Positions 1 through 7,908 are shown, numbered from the stretch's first letter. The stretch: DNA of 23,700 bases from CAJQQY01 sp964352225 (GCA_964352225.1 CAYGRM010000056.1:1-23700), one strand, 5' to 3'. The notes: a model not told the origin generated them from the letters alone. A program made the numbers and translations.

Positions 1-374
1 GTCATGAAAACATTATAAGTTTTTTTTGAAAAAACGCCGAAACGATTGTCTGAAATAATAATGTCAATTTTTTCATCAGCAATAATTTTAGCAATTGCTT
101 TTTTCTCTTTAGCAATTGCTCGCATCATTTTTGGAAATTGCCAAGCCATGTTCCACATCATATTTGAAGTGCGATAAGTAATGTTGTAGGCAGGCAGTTG
201 AAAGCAAGGAAGTTCAGGAAATTCTTTTTGCAATAGATGAAAAGCACGACCATCCGAAGCCAAAAAAACAGAAGCGTTTTGTTTTTGCAAAAATCGAATA
301 ATTGGAATGCATCGAGTCGCATGGCCCAATCCCCAATTTAAAGGAGCAACTAAAACCTTTTTTGGTTCGTTCAA
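1..374 (-). CDS. Glycosyltransferase (GT28/MurG-like), N-terminal part
   Basis: The minus strand reads open from position 374 to the left edge (124 codons), so the C-terminal part is missing. The N-terminus (KVLVAPLNWGLGHATR, then CIPII, ASDGRAFHLL, ISDNRFGV) has the glycine-rich GLGH loop and first Rossmann-like half of GT-B glycosyltransferases of the MurG/GT28 type. This matches a Bacteroidota family often annotated only as glycosyltransferase. The family transfers a nucleotide-activated sugar; the acceptor cannot be told from this part. The start must be TTG at 372-374: a TAA lies in frame two codons upstream and the conserved LVAPLNWGLGH begins six residues in, with no ATG or GTG available. 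It is transcribed away from the small lipoprotein gene, whose start is only 40 bp away. Confidence 0.8.
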   Translation of the reverse strand, partial: MNEPKKVLVAPLNWGLGHATRCIPIIRFLQKQNASVFLASDGRAFHLLQKEFPELPCFQLPAYNITYRTSNMMWNMAWQFPKMMRAIAKEKKAIAKIIADEKIDIIISDNRFGVFSKKTYNVFM

Positions 375-391
375 ATTTTAAACTAAATTTG
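362..391 (+). promoter_or_regulatory. Bacteroidota-type promoter of the 33-residue lipoprotein gene
   Basis: TAAATTTG at 384-391 fits the -7 consensus TAnnTTTG. TTG at 362-364 (in TTTGG) lies 19 bp upstream as a -33 element. The predicted transcript would start near 397 and give a leader of under 20 nt before the ATG at 415. The -33 element lies inside the first codons of the divergent glycosyltransferase gene. Confidence 0.55.
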
Positions 392-414
392 TTTTGAAAA
401 AATCTTCAAAAAAT

Positions 415-516
415 ATGATAAATCGTAAAAAAATAATTTGGCTGTGTTTTTTAGCCATCACTATTTTGACCATCGCAAGTTGTAAAGCAGGGGATTGTAA
501 TTGTCCGCAACTTTGA
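415..516 (+). CDS. 33-residue lipoprotein
   Basis: The short frame starts with ATG at 415 and ends with TGA at 514-516. It encodes two lysines (RKK), a hydrophobic stretch of about 16 residues and a lipobox ending TIAS|C at Cys23. The predicted mature lipopeptide is only 11 residues (CKAGDCNCPQL), with three cysteines. This is a complete lipoprotein signal followed by almost no mature domain, so the product would be a tiny membrane-anchored Cys-rich peptide, probably in the periplasm or on the outer membrane. A consensus promoter lies directly upstream and a palindromic element begins 4 bp after the stop, which supports a real gene. I recall similar short GDCxCP lipopeptides in Bacteroidota but know of no function. 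Confidence 0.6.
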   Translation: MINRKKIIWLCFLAITILTIASCKAGDCNCPQL

Positions 517-520
517 ATTT

Positions 521-595
521 AGTGATAAACTATGAGTGATAAGTGATGAGTTTTGACGAAAGGAACTCATCACTTATCACTCATAGTTCATCACT
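521..595. repeat. Heptamer palindrome copy 1 (R1), likely bidirectional terminator
   Basis: Two 32-nt arms (521-552 and 564-595) are inverted copies with one mismatch and an 11-nt spacer. Each arm contains the heptamer run GTGATAAGTGATGA. The left arm begins 4 bp after the small lipoprotein stop. The right arm ends 1 bp from the stop of the convergent DksA-like gene. Four further copies occur in the window. Confidence 0.9.
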
Positions 596-596
596 T

Positions 597-935
597 TTAA
601 CGCCTATCTGCGCATCTCACACATTTCGTGCTTTCAGGCATGTACATCAATCGAGCAGGTCGAATAGGGTTTTTACACATCGAGCAATTTCCAAAATTTG
701 CATCATCAACTTTGGTCAAAGCGAGTTGTAATTTCGATAACTTCGCTTTGGCTGATCGGAGGGCTGCTTCCGCCACCCCTTTATTATTTATGGCATCCAT
801 TCGACTCACTCGTCCGAGGGAATTTTCAGGACTGATAGGTTTAGTTGAATCGAGTAGGGGGACAATCGCCGCTTCAATTTTAACAATCTCTTCGTTTATT
901 TTTTCTCTTAATGCTTTTCTATCTTCGAGTGTCAT
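597..935 (-). CDS. Short DksA/TraR-family C4 zinc-finger protein
   Basis: This 112-residue protein has an N-terminal helical (probable coiled-coil) part, the family stretch LGRVSRMDAIN around residues 40-50, a second helix, and a C-terminal C4 zinc finger (Cys84, Cys87, Cys105, Cys108). DksA/TraR proteins insert the coiled coil into the RNA polymerase secondary channel and change initiation at stress- and growth-controlled promoters. It is shorter than the roughly 150 residues of E. coli DksA and resembles the short C4 type. Its exact targets cannot be inferred. The start ATG at 933-935 is followed directly by the conserved helix. A nested palindrome lies 27-72 bp upstream, and element R1 abuts its stop codon. 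Confidence 0.8.
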   Translation of the reverse strand: MTLEDRKALREKINEEIVKIEAAIVPLLDSTKPISPENSLGRVSRMDAINNKGVAEAALRSAKAKLSKLQLALTKVDDANFGNCSMCKNPIRPARLMYMPESTKCVRCADRR

Positions 936-961
936 GGCTTTTTTTTACAGCATATAGTGAC

Positions 962-1007
962 CTGCTTCAGCAGATGTAATTATTTTTTTAAAAATCTGCT
1001 GAAGCAG
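962..1007. promoter_or_regulatory. Nested inverted repeat upstream of the DksA-like gene
   Basis: Perfect 14-nt arms (962-975 CTGCTTCAGCAGAT and its complement at 994-1007) flank an AT-rich spacer of 18 nt. Each arm is itself nearly palindromic (CTGCT-TC-AGCAG), so four CTGCT half-sites are present. It lies in the 5' region of the gene starting at 935. It could be an operator for a dimeric regulator, an attenuator hairpin, or a terminator. Confidence 0.55.
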
Positions 1008-1456
1008 ACCGTTTCGGGTGGTGTGAATGTAGAATGAGTTTTCATAAAATTAAATCATTCTAACTGTAAATCTTATTTTTCCTTCAAAAAAGTAAACTCT
1101 CGAAACGTTACTTTTTTCAATATTATCATTTAGATTATATGTTAAAGTTTGGCTGAGGAATAATTCTTAACCTTTTAGTTTAAACTATGAAAAAATGAGT
1201 TTGTTAACTCGTTATCAATGTTTTAAATATTTATGTTAAAAACATATGAAAGTAGAATTGAGATAGGTTGTTATGATTTGGCAAAGTAATGACAATTTGA
1301 AGCTATCATTTTTAAGTGAAAAGGCTTAACTTATAATTAGAACAAAAATTAAACATTCACTAATAGGCATTTTAAAAAATTATTCTTTGAAAAAAAACTT
1401 TACATTTTTACTCCTTTAAAGATGACCTTTTAAGATGTCCAAAAACACCACTAACC
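1008..1456. other. Non-coding stretch with no recognised feature
   Basis: About 450 bp, strongly AT-rich. There is no open frame longer than about 20 codons with plausible codon use, no tRNA-like fold and no clear TAnnTTTG box. It presumably holds the promoter and leader of the gene at 1457. There is weak, gapped similarity around AACTCGTT and AGTAGnATTGAGAT (1207-1265) to the other large gap near 11228-11275, too weak to call a repeat. Confidence 0.4.
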
Positions 1457-2341
1457 GTGAGTCAATTCAATTGGACATACCTTGCACCCTCCGGCAAAAA
1501 GCACCACGTAGGCCTTTTTCATGGAGAACGTACAGGCCATGTTATGATTTATTGTAACTCCAAAGTCGTACTCGTCGACTTCAAAGTGCGTGAAACAAAA
1601 ACTTACTCCATTTTTATCGAAGAAGAACTTTGCGAAATCGGAATCGAGCGGCAGAAAGATCGTTTCGTTTATGGTTTTGATATTAACAAAGATGTCGATA
1701 CGCCACTCAATCGAATTCGAAAAGCTACTGATAAAAAGCATCTCAAAATGGGGATGGCTTTTATGGGCGTTTTGGGTACACTTGTTTTTATTGCTGTTTT
1801 AGTTTTAGGAAAACTAGGAACGGATAGAGATCAACCTAGCCTTGCTGCACTTTTGGCAGCAAGTGGTAAAGTAACCAATGCCAAGGTTTTTCTTTCTGAT
1901 CCAGAAAGAGCAACGTATAATTTTATTGCTAACGGGAAAGTTTATTCAAAAAAAACAGCTTACGAATTGGGTATTGATATTATTTTGGAAAATGGAATGC
2001 CGTTGGAGGATGGCGATGAATTTTTAGTAAAATATTCTTCTACGAAACCCGAGTTGCACCAAATTCAATTTAATCGACCGACCGAAAATCAAATTGGTAT
2101 ATATAAAGATAGGGCAACTGAAAAGTATCAAGAGTTGCATCCCAAAGAGTCTTTGGAATATTGTAATTGCTTGACTGATATTGCATATGAATTGGATGGA
2201 GTCAATGGTTATGCGAAATTTTATTTGCAAGACCAAGATTATTATCAAAATCCACGATACAATGAAGACAGTTTCCATCGTCTTGTTCGAAGTGTTCCTT
2301 TTCAAAAAGAAGTCGAGAAAAGATGTTGGGAAATGAAATAA
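1457..2341 (+). CDS. Unrecognised single-pass membrane protein
   Basis: I do not recognise this 294-residue protein. A soluble N-terminal domain (about 1-90, beta-rich with HHVGLFHGERTGH at 16-28) is followed by a basic stretch and one membrane segment at about 98-119. A second soluble domain (about 130-294) ends in a part with three cysteines (236, 238, 290). The charge around the membrane segment (RIRKATDKKHLK before it) suggests a cytoplasmic N-terminal domain and a periplasmic C-terminal domain. GTG at 1457 is chosen because no in-frame ATG lies upstream and the homogeneous N-terminal domain starts there. It is followed by a hairpin terminator and appears monocistronic. Codon use is like its neighbours. 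Confidence 0.75.
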   Translation: MSQFNWTYLAPSGKKHHVGLFHGERTGHVMIYCNSKVVLVDFKVRETKTYSIFIEEELCEIGIERQKDRFVYGFDINKDVDTPLNRIRKATDKKHLKMGMAFMGVLGTLVFIAVLVLGKLGTDRDQPSLAALLAASGKVTNAKVFLSDPERATYNFIANGKVYSKKTAYELGIDIILENGMPLEDGDEFLVKYSSTKPELHQIQFNRPTENQIGIYKDRATEKYQELHPKESLEYCNCLTDIAYELDGVNGYAKFYLQDQDYYQNPRYNEDSFHRLVRSVPFQKEVEKRCWEMK

Positions 2342-2410
2342 AAAAAATTGTGATAGGTTAATTAGGTTATTGGTCAATCTGCGATTTTAAGCGTTTTTAA
2401 AATATGGTAA

Positions 2411-2446
2411 AAGCCTTCAATCTTTTAATTTGATTGTAGGCTTTTT
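2411..2446 (+). terminator. Rho-independent terminator
   Basis: AAGCCTTCAATC and GATTGTAGGCTT pair with one mismatch around an 8-9 nt AT loop and are followed by a T run. It lies about 70 bp after the stop of the gene ending at 2341 and before the scpB promoter. Confidence 0.75.
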
Positions 2447-2475
2447 ACTTTAAATAACTTCATTTTAAAATTAGG

Positions 2476-2504
2476 TTGTTCCTTAGTTTTTTTCATTAAT
2501 TTTG
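2476..2504 (+). promoter_or_regulatory. Promoter of the scpB-DUF2480 operon
   Basis: TAATTTTG at 2497-2504 matches TAnnTTTG. TTG at 2476-2478 is 18 bp upstream as a -33 element. The GTG start of scpB follows 23 bp after the -7 box. Confidence 0.6.
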
Positions 2505-2527
2505 CGAAAAATTAAAATCAAGAAATA

Positions 2528-3247
2528 GTGGAATTTTTAAATCAACACATCGAAAGTTTAATATTTACCGCCAAGCAACCGATAACAGTTGCGGAGATTG
2601 GGGAGGCATTGGAGCATACCTTTGAAATGCAATTTCGGAAGGTGGAAATTAAAGAAGCAATTGGAGAGATTGAAAAAAAATATCAAGATGAGCAGTTTCC
2701 TTTCGAAGTAGTAGGAATAGCAGAAGGTTACCAATTTTTGACCAAAGGAGCTTACTTTAATACGGTGGCAATGTACCTTAAGCAGACTACTAAAAAGAAA
2801 CTATCTCGAGCTGCTTTGGAGACACTATCTATTATTGCCTACAAGCAACCTGTGTCAAAACCTGAAATGGAAAAAATCCGAGGGGTAAGTTGTGATTACG
2901 CTTTGCAAAAACTTTTAGAGAAAGAATTGGTTACTATTGTAGGACGTGCTGAGACGGTTGGAAAACCATTGCTTTATGGTACGCATGAAAAATTCATGGA
3001 TTATTTTGGCTTAAAAAGTTTAGAGGATTTACCTAAACCAAAAGATTTCAAAATGCCAGATACCAGTATCGGAGAAGCTGCGCCAATTGAAGAAGAAGTT
3101 TCTGCCTTTGGTCAAAGTAAAGCAGTTCCTGCTCACCCAAGTGGAATCACAAATGTGGTGAGTGATATCATGAGTGCAGTACTTTCGTTAGATATTGGAG
3201 CACCTAAAATTAATATTTCTACTCTTGCAAAAGATGAGGAAGAATAA
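2528..3247 (+). CDS. scpB: Segregation and condensation protein ScpB
   Basis: ScpB is the winged-helix kleisin-associated subunit of the SMC-ScpA-ScpB complex that organises and segregates the chromosome. The protein (239 residues) carries the ScpB pattern: the N-terminal winged helix (IESLIFTAKQPITVAEI at 8-24, then QFLTKG), followed by the most conserved block KLSRAALETLSIIAYKQPVS and then EMEKIRGV at about residues 90-120. The tail after residue 170 (PKPKDFK onward) is low-complexity and typical of the variable C-terminus. The start is GTG at 2528; conserved sequence begins almost at once and no upstream in-frame ATG exists. It is followed after 9 bp by the DUF2480 gene, so the two are co-transcribed. 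No scpA or smc gene is present in this window. Confidence 0.93.
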   Translation: MEFLNQHIESLIFTAKQPITVAEIGEALEHTFEMQFRKVEIKEAIGEIEKKYQDEQFPFEVVGIAEGYQFLTKGAYFNTVAMYLKQTTKKKLSRAALETLSIIAYKQPVSKPEMEKIRGVSCDYALQKLLEKELVTIVGRAETVGKPLLYGTHEKFMDYFGLKSLEDLPKPKDFKMPDTSIGEAAPIEEEVSAFGQSKAVPAHPSGITNVVSDIMSAVLSLDIGAPKINISTLAKDEEE

Positions 3248-3256
3248 AATTTAATT

Positions 3257-3784
3257 ATGGAAGATAAACCATTAGTAAATAGAGTAGCCAATAGTGGATT
3301 GGTCACGATCAATTTAGAAGATTTTTTCCCAAAAGGAAAAGTAATAGTCTTTGATATGAAGGATTATCTTTACATGGAATTGATCCTGAAAGAAAAAGAT
3401 TTTCGAGCTGCTCTTAAAGAGCATGATTGGTCGCAATATGAAGGAGCTAATTTATTGGTGATTTGTTCGACGGATGCGATTATTCCAGTTTGGGCATATA
3501 TGTTGGTGACGGGTTATGCAGAGCCATTTGCGACTGAAATTTTCCAAGGCGATGAGGAAACATTTTACAAAGTAGCTTACGAAAAAGCGCTAATGAATTT
3601 TGATGGAGCACAGCATGAAGGTGCGAGAGTTATTATCAAAGGTTGCAGCAATAAACCAGTTCCGCCAGCAGCTTATGTGATGTTGACTAAAAAATTACGA
3701 CCATTTGCGCAAGCGATTATGTATGGTGAACCTTGTTCGACAGTCCCTATTTTTAAGAGGCCTAGAGTTTTGAAAAAGGATTAA
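3257..3784 (+). CDS. DUF2480 family protein
   Basis: This 175-residue soluble protein matches the Bacteroidota-restricted DUF2480 family, recognised from the opening VNRVANSGLVTINLEDFFP and the later blocks LKEKDFRAALKEHDW and PVPPAAYVMLTKKLRPFA. The family has no established biochemical role. It has no signal peptide or membrane segment, so it is cytoplasmic. It follows scpB after 9 bp, and a strong hairpin that includes its own stop codon closes the operon. Linkage to scpB suggests a housekeeping function, but this is inference only. Confidence 0.85.
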   Translation: MEDKPLVNRVANSGLVTINLEDFFPKGKVIVFDMKDYLYMELILKEKDFRAALKEHDWSQYEGANLLVICSTDAIIPVWAYMLVTGYAEPFATEIFQGDEETFYKVAYEKALMNFDGAQHEGARVIIKGCSNKPVPPAAYVMLTKKLRPFAQAIMYGEPCSTVPIFKRPRVLKKD

Positions 3785-3824
3785 AAAATAGGTGTTACTG
3801 CTCAATCGGTAACACCTATTTTTT
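3783..3824. terminator. Strong hairpin terminator ending the scpB operon
   Basis: A perfect 16-bp stem (3783-3798 with 3809-3824) closes a 10-nt loop. The A6 and T6 flanks make it able to act in both directions. The stem starts inside the DUF2480 stop codon. Confidence 0.9.
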
Positions 3825-4000
3825 AATCCTTTTCATTTTTGGGTGAATTTTCTAAAAAAATAATATTCCACTTTTTCCAATTCAGCTGCAACATTAGTAT
3901 ATTGAGTTTACGTTTTATAGAGTAGAACAAACATACATTCGACCAATTCAAGCTAATCTTTTCAAAACCATTTTTCACTCATTTTTTTAAATCTGATACT

Positions 4001-4927
4001 ATGCAAAAGTCATTAGCTATCTACACCTTAGTCCTTGCTGCATTTTTAACAATTGCAGTTTTTGCTTCTTCCACTCAAAAGGAAGGTAATTCTACTCAGC
4101 AAAATTTTACAGCATCTAAAGCCAAAAATGATATTGCTCAGGTTATCAAACCTGTCAATTTGGATAAAGATTTTTCCTTTGCGGGAGAAACATTCCCTAT
4201 GGATAATTTTGATGTGCGAGAAAGATTAGATCGAGAACTTTCGAGAAATACTTATTGGCATTCGAACACACTTTTGAATATCAAAAAAGGAAATAAGTAT
4301 TTTCCAATGATGAAAAGAATCTTAAAGGAGCATGGTGTGCCAGAGGATTTTATTTATTTGTCAGTTGCAGAAAGTGACTTGAGCAATGCAGTTTCACCTG
4401 CTGGAGCAAAAGGCTTCTGGCAATTTATGAAACCTACGGGTAATCAATATGGATTGGAAATAAATAGTGAAATTGACGAACGGTATCATTTGGAAAAAGC
4501 AACAGTTGCGTTTTGTAAATATATCAAAGGAAATAAAAAACGATTCGGAGATTGGTTATTGGCCGCTGCTGCTTACAATATGGGAGGAACGGGATTATCA
4601 AAAGAAATTGAAGTACAAAAAGGAGAAAGTTATTTTGATTTGAATTTGAATCAAGAAACTTCTCGTTATGTTTTTCGATTGGTGGCTTTGAAAGAAATTA
4701 TGACTAATCCCCAGGACTTTGGTTTTTATATCGAAGAGCCAGATTTGTATCAGCCGAATGATAACTTTTACGAAGTGGAAGTAAATGAACCAGTAGCAAA
4801 TTGGGGATCTTTTGCTCAAAAGTATAATATTAGTTACCGAATGTTGAAAGTGTACAATCCTTGGTTGGTTTCAACAAGTTTGACAAATAGAAATCGGAAA
4901 AGTTATATTGTGAAGATCCCGAAGTAA
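4001..4927 (+). CDS. Periplasmic lytic transglycosylase (SLT/MltD type)
   Basis: This 308-residue exported murein lytic transglycosylase cleaves the MurNAc-GlcNAc bond of peptidoglycan with formation of 1,6-anhydroMurNAc. A signal peptide or N-terminal anchor lies at about 1-22 (LVLAAFLTIAVFASS). The SLT domain spans about 100-235 with the family signatures LSVAESDLSN (catalytic Glu124), SPAGAKGFWQFM (132-143) and AAAAYNMGG (188-196). The C-terminal part (about 250-308: YEVEVNEP, then FAQKYNISYRMLKVYNPWL) looks like one LysM-type peptidoglycan-binding repeat. E. coli MltD is longer and has two LysM repeats. There is no lipobox, so it is not evidently a lipoprotein. The gene stands alone and converges on the dsbD-like gene. 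Confidence 0.88.
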   Translation: MQKSLAIYTLVLAAFLTIAVFASSTQKEGNSTQQNFTASKAKNDIAQVIKPVNLDKDFSFAGETFPMDNFDVRERLDRELSRNTYWHSNTLLNIKKGNKYFPMMKRILKEHGVPEDFIYLSVAESDLSNAVSPAGAKGFWQFMKPTGNQYGLEINSEIDERYHLEKATVAFCKYIKGNKKRFGDWLLAAAAYNMGGTGLSKEIEVQKGESYFDLNLNQETSRYVFRLVALKEIMTNPQDFGFYIEEPDLYQPNDNFYEVEVNEPVANWGSFAQKYNISYRMLKVYNPWLVSTSLTNRNRKSYIVKIPK

Positions 4928-4940
4928 GTTTAATTGTTTG

Positions 4941-4968
4941 ACGTTGAACGTTCGACGTTTTACGTTTT
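4941..4968. repeat. Four ACGTTnn heptamers in tandem
   Basis: ACGTT occurs at 4941, 4948, 4955 and 4962, exactly every 7 bp, just after the transglycosylase stop. The second unit lies in the palindrome GAACGTTC. The array is short but regular. Confidence 0.5.
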
Positions 4969-4977
4969 GGTTTTTGC

Positions 4978-5026
4978 AAAAAAAAATAGCGCGTAGGAAG
5001 GTTAACTTCTACGCGCTATTTTTTTA
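4978..5026. terminator. Bidirectional hairpin terminator between convergent genes
   Basis: AATAGCGCGTAGGAAG pairs with CTTCTACGCGCTATT (one bulged G) around GTTAA, with A and T runs on both sides. It serves the convergent genes ending at 4927 (plus) and 5044 (minus). Confidence 0.9.
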
Positions 5027-5043
5027 TAAAAATGGAAAATCAA

Positions 5044-7767
5044 TTAGTCGTTTTTCATACCGAGTGTTCCATTTTTAACTCCGTCATAAGTTAGCAGTCC
5101 ACAATTCAAGTAATCATTGTATTGTTCCCAATCATTCCATCCATCCATATATCCAACTGGACGAGCAAGAACCTCCTCATTAGGGGTCATCAATACATAA
5201 AGTGGTTGAGCATTATTTCTAAAATTAGCAATTTGGAAATCAGCCCATTTGTTACCGACGTTTCTAATTTTTTTACCCTGAGCCTTAGAAAATAAAGTTT
5301 TATCTAGCTTGTCAGGTGAATCTACATAAAGAGAAACCAAAACAAAATTAGTGTCAATATTATTTCGAACAGGATCTTGTACCCATACATTGTCTTCCGT
5401 TTTTCTACAATTTACACATCCATAACCTGTAAAATCAACTAGCAATGGTTTATTCGTTTCTTGCGCATAAGTAAGCCCTTCATAATAATCTTTGAAGCAG
5501 TCTAAGTTGTTTGCACACTTCGTAAACGAAGGAAATCTTTTCTTCATTTCAGGATCGACTTCAGGAGTTGGCAAGAAGAAATTGTAAATAGATGGAGGTG
5601 CTAGACCACTTAAAAGACTTGGTGAAGCATAAGACTTAGTCACATCATTATATCGGAATCCCATAGCTAAGAAAATTGCAATTCCTAAAAATGCTGCGGC
5701 AAGTGTTCCTCGAAGTGGGGTCACTTTTTTCAAAGGAGCATCATGTGGGAATAAAATATATCCTAACATATAAAGTGCCATACAAACTGCAATCACCACC
5801 CAAATACCTAGAAACAATTCATATTTTAAAATTCCCCAATGGAAAGTATAATCGGCAACGGAAAGGAATTTGAAGGCTAAAGCAACTTCTAAGAACCCTA
5901 AAATTACTTTTACATTTGTCATCCATCCACCTGACTGTGGCAATGAATTCAACCAAGCAGGGAAAGCTGCGAATAATCCAAATGGTAAGGCTAAAGCAGT
6001 TGAGAATCCTAGCATCACCGTAAATGGCCCCATTGGGTTATCTGCTGATTCTACTAACGCTGAACCGATGATTGGTCCAGTACAACTAAAGGAAACAAGA
6101 GATAATGTTGCTGCCATAAAGAAGGTTCCAATCAAGCCTCCTTGGTCCGCCATTGAATCTGTTTTGGTTGTCCAAGAACTCGGCAACGTGATTTCAAAGT
6201 ATCCAAAAAATGAAATAGCAAAAATGATAAAGATGACAAAGAACAGTAAATTTGGAAGCCAATGCGTCGAAAGTCTATTTAATGCTTCGGGCCCAAATGC
6301 TAAAGTGATCAGTAATCCGAGTGCGACATAAATTACGATTATCGAAGCACCATAGATTAATCCATTTTTAATTCCTTCTGCACGAGTTTTACTTCCTTTG
6401 GTGAAAAAACTAACAGTCAATGGAATCATTGGGAATACACAAGGAGTTAACAAGGCTATTAATCCACCACCAAATCCTAAAAGGAAAGTCCAAAACCATC
6501 CACTTCCAGATTCAGTTTCTCCTCCACAATCTCCAGCAGGATTTTCAAAACTAGAAATGATGCTGGCTCTTGATTGATCAATGGTATCGCCAGACATATG
6601 AGATTGCCCACCATCAGCTGAAGTTTGAGATGCCGTAAAAGCACTCATCATTTTAGTAGCTTCCGCTCCCACATATGCTTTTCCACTTTTCGTATCAACA
6701 AAAATATCATCAGTATTCATGATGCATTGTTTGTCATCACAAGTTTGATATTCGAAGTAAGCGGTAACTGGTTTGGAAGGATCGGTGATTTTTATTTTTT
6801 GCGTAAATGTAGCATCGTGAGAAAACTTATTAACGTCCATCTCAAAAACTGCATCACGAACTCTTTTCATATTGTCAGACTCAGCAGTTTTTCCAACTAA
6901 CTCATAATTCTCTCCTGGATCATAATTAAAGGCTGTTGGATATGGGCCATCATAATCATCTGAATCTTGGTTATCTTGAAATTGAGAATACAAATACCAA
7001 CCATCTTGAATTTCGGCTGTAAGTACTAAATTATATTCTGCATCAGTTACTTTTTCTAAAGTCGCCTTCCAAGTTGTTGTTTTCTTTAAACCGTTATCAG
7101 TTTGAGCTTCATCAGATAGTTCTGAAATTGTCGATGGAATTTTAGAATCGGTATCCGCTGAAACATTTTGATCGGTATTATTTCCTCCTGCGCCATCATT
7201 TGAACCAGATGAAAAAGACAAATCTCCTTTTCCTTGAGGTGTTTTTTCAGGAGTGGGTTCTTCTTTTTTAGGTTCAGGTTTTTCTTCTTCACCACTTGTT
7301 TCAGGAGCTATGGTATTTTTTAAAACAAAATTGAAGTCTACATCTGTTGGTGGAAGACATTTTTTGTCATCACAAGTCATGAAAGTTAAATAGCCTGTGA
7401 CAGGTTTTGAAAAATCCTTAACCTTGACACGTTGAGTGAATTGAGCTGAGTTGAAAAATTTGATTAGGTCCATTTCGAAAACGGTATCATATTTCTTCAC
7501 TCGATTATCGGACTCTTTATTTTTCCCAACTAACTCAAAGTGTGCTCCTTCATCATAAGTGAAAGAGGTAGCTACAGGACCATCGTCACTCTCCAAATAT
7601 TGAGAGTAAACCGTCCATCCATCATCGATAGTCGCTTTGTAAATTAAGTCAAATTCATCAGCACTAACTTGTTTTGATTCCATTTTCCATTTCACAGGAT
7701 TATGGATTTGTGCGAAAGTAGTAGCCGTAAAACTGAGGCTAAGTAGTAGTGTTAACAGTAATCGCAT
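5044..7767 (-). CDS. DsbD-type protein-disulfide reductase with two N-terminal redox modules
   Basis: This inner-membrane electron transporter carries thiol electrons from cytoplasmic thioredoxin to periplasmic substrates. Its 907 residues are: signal peptide 1-20 (ending FAQ); module alpha1 about 23-150 with TCDDKKCLPP (Cys132, Cys137); an acidic/Pro/Gly linker 155-225; module alpha2 about 230-360 with TCDDKQC (Cys343, Cys348); a CcdA/DsbD-like membrane domain about 423-700 with TPCVFPMIPL (Cys443) and SFSCTGP (Cys562); and a periplasmic thioredoxin-like domain about 755-890 with the CVNC active site (784-787). E. coli DsbD is about 565 residues with one alpha domain, so the duplication explains the extra length. 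Alpha2 has lost the LPP after its second Cys. The gene ends at a bidirectional terminator, and a third alpha module is encoded by the next gene upstream. Another name used for such proteins is thioredoxin-fused cytochrome c biogenesis protein. Confidence 0.92.
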   Translation of the reverse strand: MRLLLTLLLSLSFTATTFAQIHNPVKWKMESKQVSADEFDLIYKATIDDGWTVYSQYLESDDGPVATSFTYDEGAHFELVGKNKESDNRVKKYDTVFEMDLIKFFNSAQFTQRVKVKDFSKPVTGYLTFMTCDDKKCLPPTDVDFNFVLKNTIAPETSGEEEKPEPKKEEPTPEKTPQGKGDLSFSSGSNDGAGGNNTDQNVSADTDSKIPSTISELSDEAQTDNGLKKTTTWKATLEKVTDAEYNLVLTAEIQDGWYLYSQFQDNQDSDDYDGPYPTAFNYDPGENYELVGKTAESDNMKRVRDAVFEMDVNKFSHDATFTQKIKITDPSKPVTAYFEYQTCDDKQCIMNTDDIFVDTKSGKAYVGAEATKMMSAFTASQTSADGGQSHMSGDTIDQSRASIISSFENPAGDCGGETESGSGWFWTFLLGFGGGLIALLTPCVFPMIPLTVSFFTKGSKTRAEGIKNGLIYGASIIVIYVALGLLITLAFGPEALNRLSTHWLPNLLFFVIFIIFAISFFGYFEITLPSSWTTKTDSMADQGGLIGTFFMAATLSLVSFSCTGPIIGSALVESADNPMGPFTVMLGFSTALALPFGLFAAFPAWLNSLPQSGGWMTNVKVILGFLEVALAFKFLSVADYTFHWGILKYELFLGIWVVIAVCMALYMLGYILFPHDAPLKKVTPLRGTLAAAFLGIAIFLAMGFRYNDVTKSYASPSLLSGLAPPSIYNFFLPTPEVDPEMKKRFPSFTKCANNLDCFKDYYEGLTYAQETNKPLLVDFTGYGCVNCRKTEDNVWVQDPVRNNIDTNFVLVSLYVDSPDKLDKTLFSKAQGKKIRNVGNKWADFQIANFRNNAQPLYVLMTPNEEVLARPVGYMDGWNDWEQYNDYLNCGLLTYDGVKNGTLGMKND

Positions 7768-7833
7768 ATCTTATTTATTATTAGATTGTTCTTTTTTATT
7801 ATATGAAAGTAACAAGTATTTTTCATGCATTCG

Positions 7834-7841
7834 CAAAAATA
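7834..7841 (-). promoter_or_regulatory. -7 promoter box of the dsbD-like gene
   Basis: On the minus strand this reads TATTTTTG followed by C, matching TAnnTTTG. It lies about 67 bp before the start codon at 7767. No good -33 TTG was found at the usual spacing. It shows that dsbD has its own promoter after the upstream terminator. Confidence 0.45.
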
Positions 7842-7908
7842 CAAAATGATTAGATTAGAAAATTACAAATATACCCTTCTAAAATGTCTTTTTCTGACTG
7901 TATAGGTA

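Noticed and set aside
628..957. Plus-strand open frame opposite the DksA-like gene
   Set aside because: It lies antisense to a gene with clear zinc-finger and family motifs; its own translation shows no recognisable domain.
1207..1265. Similarity of this gap to 11228-11275
   Set aside because: Only short gapped matches (AACTCGTT, AGTAGnATTGAG) in AT-rich sequence; not enough to call a repeat family.
5870..6331. Plus-strand open frame of about 150 codons inside the dsbD-like gene
   Set aside because: It is antisense to the membrane domain, where hydrophobic codons give few reverse stops. No motif or initiation signal supports it.
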